Source: Bacteroidales bacterium
GTDB taxonomy: Bacteria; Bacteroidota; Bacteroidia; Bacteroidales; PXBB01
Direction: 5' to 3'
NCBI GenBank assembly: GCA_028698995.1
Contig: JAQVVM010000001.1
Location: 2,348-39,199 of the forward strand
DNA length: 36,852 nt
The notes under the pieces are model-generated. The model was given only the letters and a program-made list of their open reading frames with translations. It had not been told where the DNA came from and did no database searches. Below are positions 1 through 9,600 of the stretch, piece by piece. How positions within the stretch are numbered: the stretch's first letter is position 1; each line of letters opens with the position of its first letter. Position numbers and translations under genes: made by a program.

Positions 1-675
1 GTTGACCTCCACAAATCGCCGCATCTTCGTTAAATTCATAGGTAGGATAGACTTCTAAATTAAGTACATACATACTGTCGCAACCGTTAATGGTTGTATA
101 GTTTGCATAATATGTACCTGATTGTGTAAAGATTTGGCCATGCCATTGATAGGATTGACCATCACAAATAGAAGCATTCTCAACGAATTCGTAATTAGGA
201 TTTACATTAAGAATCAGTTTGTAAATACTATCGCAACCGTTAATGGTGGTATAGTTAGCATAATAAATACCTGTTTGTGAATAGGTATTGCCATGCCATT
301 GATAAACGTTTCCATTACAGATGTTAATGGTTTCTTCAAAAGTATAAACAGGTAATACATCAAGGTTAAGGTAATAAATGCTATCGCAGCCATTTACAGA
401 AGCATAAACAGCATTGTAGGAGCCTGCCTGAGTGTAAATCTGACCGTGCCACTGATAAGATTGACCTGCACAAATAGCCGCATCTTCTATAAACTCATAA
501 ACAGGATTAACTTGTAAGTTTAACGTGAGGATGCTGTCGCAACCTAAAGCACCAGTATAGTTAAAAGAATAAGAACCGGCTGTATTGTAAGTATTTCCTT
601 GCCATTGGTAAGAATCTCCATCACAAATAGCGGCATTTTCAACATAATTATAATCAGGATTAACATTTACATTTA
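1..675 (-). repeat. Tandem 51-residue (153-bp) repeat array A
   Basis: Equivalent Cys codon regions lie at 10, 163, 316, 469 and 622, exactly 153 bp apart, so there are four full units and a fifth running off the left edge. Each unit reads IC-G--YQW-G--Y, then G-Y---Y, then NGCDSIY-L-L-V-P-Y-F. Two conserved Cys per unit suggest a disulfide in each. Units differ in DNA sequence but keep exact length, as expected of structural repeats evolving by recombination. Confidence 0.9.
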
Positions 676-3600
676 TAAAATTAGAGCTTGGTATATTGTT
701 GTTATACAAATCAGCAATTTGTTGAGGAGTAAATGCCTGTTTGTAAATGCGGACATCATCAACAGAACCGTTAAAGATATTATTAGCAGCCACTAGTAAA
801 TTGGCGTTGTTAAGTGGGAAGCTTGCTTGAGTTTTTTGATTTTGGAAAATGCCATTAATGTAAAACTTAATGGTAGATCCATCTTGTACAAGACTTAGTT
901 GATGCCAATTTCCATCATTAATTAATGTAGTTCCGTCAATATACGACACATCAACTCCATTGGTAGAAACGATTAAGCTTGGGAAGTTTTTCCCTTGCCT
1001 TTGAAGAAATCCCCAAACTCTTTTGTTCACATTGTTATCCCATCTAGACAAAATAAACTGATTTGTAGAAGGAGCTGTCGTTGTTGTTTTCACCCACATA
1101 CTTACGGTAAAGTTTTGATTTATTTGCAGGCTGGCATTATTACCACAGTTTACATTGCTGTTAGCAGAAAAAGAGATGGCGTTGTTTGGATTTCCAATGC
1201 GGTCAGAAGTAAAAGATGCACCATTATTAACGCCATGGTTGTTGTTTCCGGAGTAGTCTAATGTGTTATTATCAAATTCCCAGTAAGCAGCCAGTCTGTT
1301 ATCAATTACATTAGAAAAAGCAGAACCACAGATATTGGTAACCATACGTCTGTAGCATGTGCTTTGAGATAAAACCGGTGGCTGGTAATTATCAGCCTGA
1401 GCACCTGGAATATCTAACCATAATCCGGTGCAGTTAGGTTGTTGTTGCCATTGATAATAGTATGGAGCTAAGCCACCTGATGGAGAAGCGATATTAATCA
1501 AGAGCTCAGGTGCATTGTTTTCGCAAATGGTTTGATTTTTTCCGATAATACCTGCTTTGAATTCCGGATAGCTGTTCAGATGAAGAATATAAATGCTATC
1601 GCAACCATTAACGGTAGAATAAACAGCATTGTAGGTACCGGCTTGAGTGTAAACCTGACCGTGCCACTGATAAGGTTGACCTCCACAAATCGCCGCATCT
1701 TCGTTAAATTCATAGGTAGGATAGACTTCTAAATTAAGTACATACATACTGTCGCAACCGTTAATGGTTGTATAGTTTGCATAATATGTACCTGATTGTG
1801 TGTAAACCTGTCCTTGCCATTGATATGAAGAGCCGTTGCAAATAGAAATAGTGTCGACTTGTTCAAAATTGCCACATGTTGTGAAATAATTCTCTGCAAT
1901 CCACGGGCTATAACCATTACTACAAACAGCACGAATATGGAATTGATATGCTGTATTTGGTGTTAATCCACTGAATACTATTGAATTATTCGGAGATGCT
2001 ACAGTATGAGTAGCAGTACCTGTGGGCTGGAAGCCAGATAACCCGAGTTCTATTTCCCATCCTACTTCTGACCCTTGGACAGTCCAGGTTGCATTTGCCT
2101 GTGTGGGCAGAATATTGCTTACTGTGATGTTTGTTGGCTCAGGACATTCACTTAAAGTTTGGAAAGTAAACGGACCTACCCAGTTGCTAACATTATTAAT
2201 ATCGCAAACCGCTTGTACATAAAACTCATAAGCAGTAGAAGGTATAAGCGCTGTGGCATCAAACTGAACACTGCCAAAATTGGCAGACCCTGCCACAAAA
2301 GTATTTGTGCCAGGTGTAAATCCTTGTAATCCTACTTCAACATTCCATAAATACTCGCTGCCGCCTGCAGTCCAACCCACGATGGCTGAATTACTGGTAA
2401 CACTTGTGGCATACAAAGTATTAGGTTGTGGGCAAGAAATTGTGTTGTCGTCTACGGTAACATTGTCAATATAAAGGTTGTTGCCATAACCACTTGTAGC
2501 TCTGAATTTAATGGCATTGGTACCCGAAGGCAAAAGAATTTGTTTTGTGGCCCATTGGCTTGTAGTTGGAACAAAAGGCTGCGTTGAGCTACCGCCTGTA
2601 TTGAGTTCACCTTTGCCCGACATATTTACAAGCAGGGTAAAGGTATTGCCGCCATCAGCAGAGGTTAATATATCCAGCTGGTCGTAGTATAAGGTGGTAT
2701 CGTAATTGGCATAGGCATAATCAAATGTAAGGGAAGGAGAACTTAATGCACCGGTATTGAAAGTAAATGTTATAAGATCTTGTGGGGTATTGCCACTGAT
2801 ATTGTAAAAATCAATCATAGCAGAAGCATTAGAATTGTTGTAACCGCCTACATTTGAAGCACGGTGCCAGATGCCACTCCCTTGTATAGATTTCCAACAG
2901 TCGGGAGGAAATGTGACAGATTCAAATGTTTCTGTAAATGGCGCTGTAAACACATTGCAGGCCGTTTGAAACACAAAAGGTCCTGTCCATAAACTCACTT
3001 CGTTACCACATAATGCTCTTACATAATAATTATAAACCGTATTTGGTGATAATCCTTGAGCTGAGTATTGTATGTTTGTCAGTGTATCAATGAGAACATA
3101 ATTGTATGTTTCAGGGGTAAAGCCATCATATCCCACTTCAATAACCCACATTGTTTCAGAACCGCCGGGTGACCAATACAGTTCTGCTTGTGAGGACTGT
3201 ACATTATTTGCTGATAAAGCAACTGGATTAGGACACATAGCCTGTGTTGCAAAGCTATAAGGGCCAGACCATACGCTTACATCTCCAATATCACATTTCG
3301 ATTTTACATAAAACTCATAATTAGTACTTTGATTTAAATTGAATACAGTTAATGATGTGATATTCATCAACGAATCGAAAAAGACATAATTACCTGTACC
3401 CGGTATGAAGGATGGATAACCTACCTCAATAAGCCAATTATTTTCGGTACCACCTGCAGCCCAACTCAGGTCAGCCTGATTGGGCATTATGTTATAGGCA
3501 TTAAGTGCTGTGGGTGCGGGGCATCCTACTAAAGTTGAAAAAACATAAGGACCTACCCATGCAGTTACGCCAATACTATCACATACTGCCTGCACAAAGA

Positions 3601-6600
3601 ATGCATAATTTGTTCCCTGATTTAAACCTGTAACTGTCCATGGGTTACTTGAAGTAGTTATGCTGCCAACCACGTTAGGACTGCCTGTACCAGGTGTAAA
3701 TCCAGGTGCAAATCCAACTTCAATATTCCATTGTGATGTAGGTCCGGTCTGATTCCAACCTAAGTCAGCGCTATTTGATGTAATGTTAGAAGCTGTAAGG
3801 TTTGTAGGATTTTTGCATAATGTACTTCTGACAGAAATATCATCAATTCTTAAATTAAACATGTCTGTACAACCCCAATGCCTGATCGCAATGTAGATGT
3901 TTTGGCCGGAATAGGTATCCAGAGGAACAATTACTTCGTTGTAATTTGTAGATGTTGCTACTGTTGTGAACACTTCAGTAAAATCAGCAGGGTTTGTTCC
4001 GGTGGTTGAGATTAATACAGAAAACTTTTCACTGACATAACTGGGATCTAATCCTGCATACCACATACTGAATTCAAGATTTGGATTATTTATTGAAAGC
4101 TGTGGTGTTATGAGCCAGTTGTCAGGATTGAGAGCTCCGGGCCCAGGCATCCACGATGCAGAAATGGCCAGATTATAGCCCGTATGTGGTTGCATTGCAG
4201 GTAAAACTCTTTGTTCCCATTTATAACCATCATTATCTTCGTCCTGGTTTATCCAGCAAACAGGCGGAAATGTTGTTCCTTCAAATCCTTCGTACCAAGG
4301 ATAATTAGAAATTAAAATACCACAGTCCTGTGTCGTTGCAAATGTAAAAGGTCCTTCCCAAATGCTATAATCGAAGGTGTCGCAATGGGCTCGAACATAA
4401 TAATCATAGGTTGTATTTGCTTGTAGTCCTGTATAAGTATAAGTGTTGTTTGTTATATCTGATTGTGTAGGGACACCCGTAGGTACAAATGCGTTGAAAC
4501 CTAACTCTATGTCCCATTTGGGTTCACTACCTCCTGCCATCCATGTAAGGTCTGCCTGTGAGCTTTGTATGTTGAAAGCGTTAAGTGAGTAGGGTTGAGG
4601 ACAGGAAAATAATGTGGTAAAATTATAAGGACCACTCCATGAGCTGGTTCCATTTGCATCGCAATCGTGCTGTACATAAAATGAATAGGTTGTTCCTTCT
4701 GATAAATTAGTTAACTGCCAAGAGTTTGAAGTTGTTTCATTCTGGCTGTATAGAGCTGTTTGTGTTCCCGGAGTAAACCCAACGTTGCCTACTTCCACAT
4801 TCCATAGGGGCTCATTCTGTGTATCCCATAATAAATCAGCAGAAGAGGTTGTAATATTGCTTGCATTCAAATTTGATGGCGTAGGACAAACATCGTATAA
4901 AAAGCAGAAACCCATTGGATTAAACTGGATAGTGTCTTGCCCTTGGTTTTGAACCCTTAATACATAACCAGAAGCAGCAGGATTTGTTGTATTCAAAACA
5001 AGCATGTAACAACTTGGTGAATTGATTGATTGAACAGAAAACCATCCTTCATTTAAAGTAACATTATTTGGTAATTGAATTGTTAAATCATAATATTGTT
5101 CTGCATAACCTGTATTTATGGGATTAGGAACAATCGGCACAATATACGAGGCAACTTGAGTCCCAATGCTGCCATTATTATCTTCATAAAAACCAACTTC
5201 AACATCAATTGAGCTGGGTGTACATGCATTGTAAGTATCGTGGAAACGCCCCCAGAAGTGAAGTACATTAAATGGTGAAGTTATCCCGGAAAAGTTCTGG
5301 TGTACTTTTCTTCCAAAGTCCTGTGATGACCATAAGGAATACTCCATTGGTTCAGGATTTTGACCGTAAACAGCACCAGGAAAACAGCTAAAGTTGCTAC
5401 CTGAGAAATTATAGAAAGGCCCTTTCCACTCACTGGTATCCTGACTGCAAATGGATTGTATCTGGAATTGATAAGAGGCAAAAGCAACAAGGTTTGTTAG
5501 AGTAATAGCATTTGTATTAGTGTAAGTGGTTTGTGTAAATCCTTGACCAGCTTGACCATAGTTTACAGCCCATTGTGTTGCATTACCAAGGTCTGTCCAG
5601 CTTATATCAAATGTATTTGAAGTTATATTGGATACCATAACAGAGAACATATCAGGCCCGGGGCATTGAGGTTTGGCTTCCCAACTTACATCATCAATTG
5701 ACACAAGGCCTGAAGGATTTCCTGTATGTTTGAAAGCAAAAACAGTATTGTTAGGTAATATTCCAGGATTGATAACATATTTATTGTAGTTGTTATCTGC
5801 AAACTGTACGGTTTGAATAAGAATAAATGAATTTGGATTTTGTGGGTCAGTAAGATATCCTACTTCAATATTTGCATTGGTATTACCTTTTGCCCAGAAT
5901 TTCAACCAATGGGAGTCATCACCTGCATTATTAACTTTTGGTAAGGATACAATAAGAAAATCAGATGAATCATTGGCATTCATGTCTAAATTATTAGGCC
6001 ATGAATATGCATTTTGTGAGTAAGTATAAGTATTTCCTGTTGTAGTTACTTTTTTAAAGCAAACAGGGAGTGCAAAATTATTAGTTGCATCAAAGTTTTC
6101 AAAGAATTCAGAAACAGCATCACATAAGGTTGTAAAATAATAGGGGCCGGCCCATTCACTTGTATCAGCTCCATTATTGCAGAGAGCCCTAATATAGTAT
6201 CTGTATTGGGTTGCAGGAGTTAAAACACCAAATAGTGAGTAACTGTTATTGGATACGTCAACATAGTTTCCATAACCAAATTGTAATGATTTTTCACCCC
6301 ATTCTATTTCAAAGTAAGAAGCACTTCCGGAAGCATCCCATAATAAATCAGCAGAATTTGATGTAATATTAGTAGCTAACAAATTTACCGGAGATTGACA
6401 TGCAGGAGCCACATCAACAACAATATCATCAACAAAAAGATAATATTGGTTTGCAGCAGAATAACAATTAAAGCCGAAATAGTAAATACCTGTTGAATCG
6501 GGAGTGAAGTATTGCAGTGCGTTTTGTGGAACAGCTTGATTAATTGAAAAGAAATCTAAGAGTTGGCTGGTCATTGAAGCACTATTTGGCATCTTGCCAT

Positions 6601-9600
6601 ACATAACCCTGAGGCTTTCTGTCCATGCGGGTGTATTATTGCCGTATCTGAAGCCTATTTTGTAGGTTGTTCCTCCTGTTAATTCTATGCCCTGTGTGAA
6701 ATACCAAGCGTTTGCTGGTGACATATTCGGTAAATAATATAAAGTATGATCAGGGAAATCTGAATTTGGGTTATAGATTGTTTGCCAATTGTTTCCTTGT
6801 CCTGCATTTTCAATACTATTGCATAAGGGAACCTGTGGCAAAGAGGATGTTTCAAAGTTTTGCAAATAAGGTGCCTGTGCAAAATTACAAATAGTTGAAA
6901 AATTGTAAGGTCCTGCCCATGTACTTACATCTCCTGAGTCACAATCAGCTTTAACATAAAAATCATATATTGACATAGGATTTAGTCCTTGAACCGTCCA
7001 AAAGTTATTAGTAAGACCTGTTTGGCTCTGTAAATAGTTCATGGTATCATGTGGTGAAAACCCTTGATATCCTACTTTAACATCCCAAATGGTTTCATTT
7101 CCTCCTGCCGTCCATGAAAGATCGGCTGAATTTGAAGTTATATTTGTAGCATTTAAAGCAGTTGGCATAAGGCATGTAGGCATAACATCAATTAATACAT
7201 TGTCAATTACCCACGATGGAATTTCTTGGCTCATTCCATCAACAAACCAAGCTAATTTAATTGTCTGATGTGCATACGCACTTAGGTCAATCATTATTTC
7301 CTCAGGGTTTATATTTGCTGTTGGCACTAATGACCATGCTGTAGTCCAGTTATTACCATCTGTTGTTACTTCAATACCAATCATGGGAGCAACACCTGTA
7401 TCCTGCATTATTTGAAGCGCATGTTTAAATGTAACCATCAGGCTATTTGCAGCCGTAGCATCAATAAATGGAGTTATAATCCTTTGTTTTCCTGTATTGA
7501 AGTTGTAATTACCATTGTATAATAATTCTCCATAATAACCACCTACTGTGCTATTAGGATAATTATACCAGTTATCAGCTGTTCTGAACCAGCAAGTAGG
7601 TACATGGTAAAAATTGTAACCAAATTCTTCTGAGAAAGGTAAAGTGTAATTTGCACAAGGAGTCATAAAATTATAAGGACCAGCCCACGTACTGAGGTCA
7701 TTACTCCCACAATTTGCCTGAACATAAACAGAGTAGCCTGTATTTTGATTAAGACCAATAACATCAAGCATATTATTCGCTACATTAAAATTGCTGTAAA
7801 CGTAATTATTTGTATCGAAGGGTACATTTTGGGGAGTGATAACTACATGCCATAATTGTTCATTTGAACCTGCAGTCCAGTTAAGTGTGACAGAGTTGGA
7901 ATTCAGGTTGCTAACAAATATATTTGTAGGTTTGGGACAAGAGGGAATCAACCCAATGTTAACATCATCTATAAACATTTCAACATAATCATTTGTATCG
8001 GCAGTTAATCTGAATGCCAGATAAGAATCTGAACCTAAGTAGGCATTTAAGAGGTAAGAATAGGTCTGATAATTTTGTGTTAAATAATAGTTTGTCAGAG
8101 GGTTAAAAGTATTTTCGTCTGTAGGGTCTGACATAGTACCTAAAGTAATTATAGGAATAAATTGATTTTGTGATTTGGCATTGAATTCTATTTGAAGCTC
8201 ATTTAAAGGTGTATTTAACTGGGGCGTAATTAAATATGTATTCATGGTGTTATTGGCCCAGTGCATGCGCACACTTTTTGGTTGACTGGTGCCTTGGTAA
8301 TAGGAAACTACGCCTACGGCACTTCCGTTGGAAGTTATTCTGTTCCAGCAATTAGGCACATTACCGTCGGGTGTGTTTTCAAAATTCTCGAAGAGGGGTA
8401 TGTTGACAAGTCCGCAATTGGTTGTAAAGCTGACTTTTGTCCATGGACTTACATCGCCACCACCACAGTCGGCTTGAACGTAGATATCGTACATTTGACC
8501 TTCTTCCAAAAATCCATTAAAAAAGAAATTGGGTGATGTAAGACCATACAACGGTTGGGCTATTGAAGTGTCCTGAGTTTCAGGGTCGTAACCAGAAAAA
8601 CCGTATTTTGCATTCCAGAGTGTTTCATTATTTCCTGCCTGCCACATTATTTCAGCAGAATTGGTTGTGATATTCTGTGCCGTCAGGTTTTGAACAGGCA
8701 AACAACTGGGAATAAACCCTATCATTATATCATCAACCAATACATTGGCACCATAGCCCTCATCTGCTGTAAGCATAAGAGCAATGTACTTGTCATTTCC
8801 TGTATAGTTATTAAAATAATATGAAAAAGTATTATAACCCGGCATCAATGCGAATGCATTTAATGGACTGAATGTATTCAGATCCTGAGGGTTGGTCATT
8901 GTTCCCAGATACATGGCCGTGTTCTCAAAGGAGTTCTTTTTAGCAGCAAACGAAATGAACAAATCGCTCAGGTTGTTGTTTAAATAAGGTGTTATAAAAA
9001 CACAGTTTGTATAGGGTTGAAGGTTCATATTCAGAAACTTATTGCCGGAATAAGGTTCGCAGCAATCGCTGACTTGAATATTGGCTCCATTAGTGGTAAT
9101 TTTGTTCCAGCACATGGGAATAGCTCCTTGAGGTGTGTTTTCAAAACCTTGGGCTATAGGAATATTCTGTTCCTTGCAAATAGTAAAAGGCCCTTCCCAT
9201 TGGCTCATATTCGATGTGTCGCAAAGGCTTCTTACATAATATTCATAGGTACTACTGGTATCTAAGCCGTTTAAAAGGAGTTCAGGGGTGTTGTTTACAT
9301 TGACAAAAGTGCCATTTCCTAATTGAAATCCTGCTATTCCCCATTGAACCTGCCATTGGGTTTCAAGAGCTCCGGTTTCCCATGTGAGTTGGACAGAAGT
9401 AGTCGTTGTATATTGTCCGAAAAGGTTTTTGGGCTTGATACAACCAAATTGAACCTCATCAATATACAATATTGATCCTGAATTTTCACCTGCCTCAAAA
9501 TTTATCTCTAACCTGTCGGGTTCTTCAAATAAGTTATTAAGGTTTACTTCAACTTTTTTATATGTAGTATCATAATCCCCAATTTTTGAACTAAAACCTC

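Noticed and set aside
1..675. Regular 153-bp repeat as a possible CRISPR or DNA satellite
   Set aside because: The period is a multiple of three, units lie in an open coding frame with protein motifs and are not identical; there is no repeat-spacer pattern.
599..2474. Several short plus-strand open frames within 599-2474
   Set aside because: They lie opposite the open minus-strand frame of the giant protein, which has clear domain motifs; the plus-strand frames are composition shadows.
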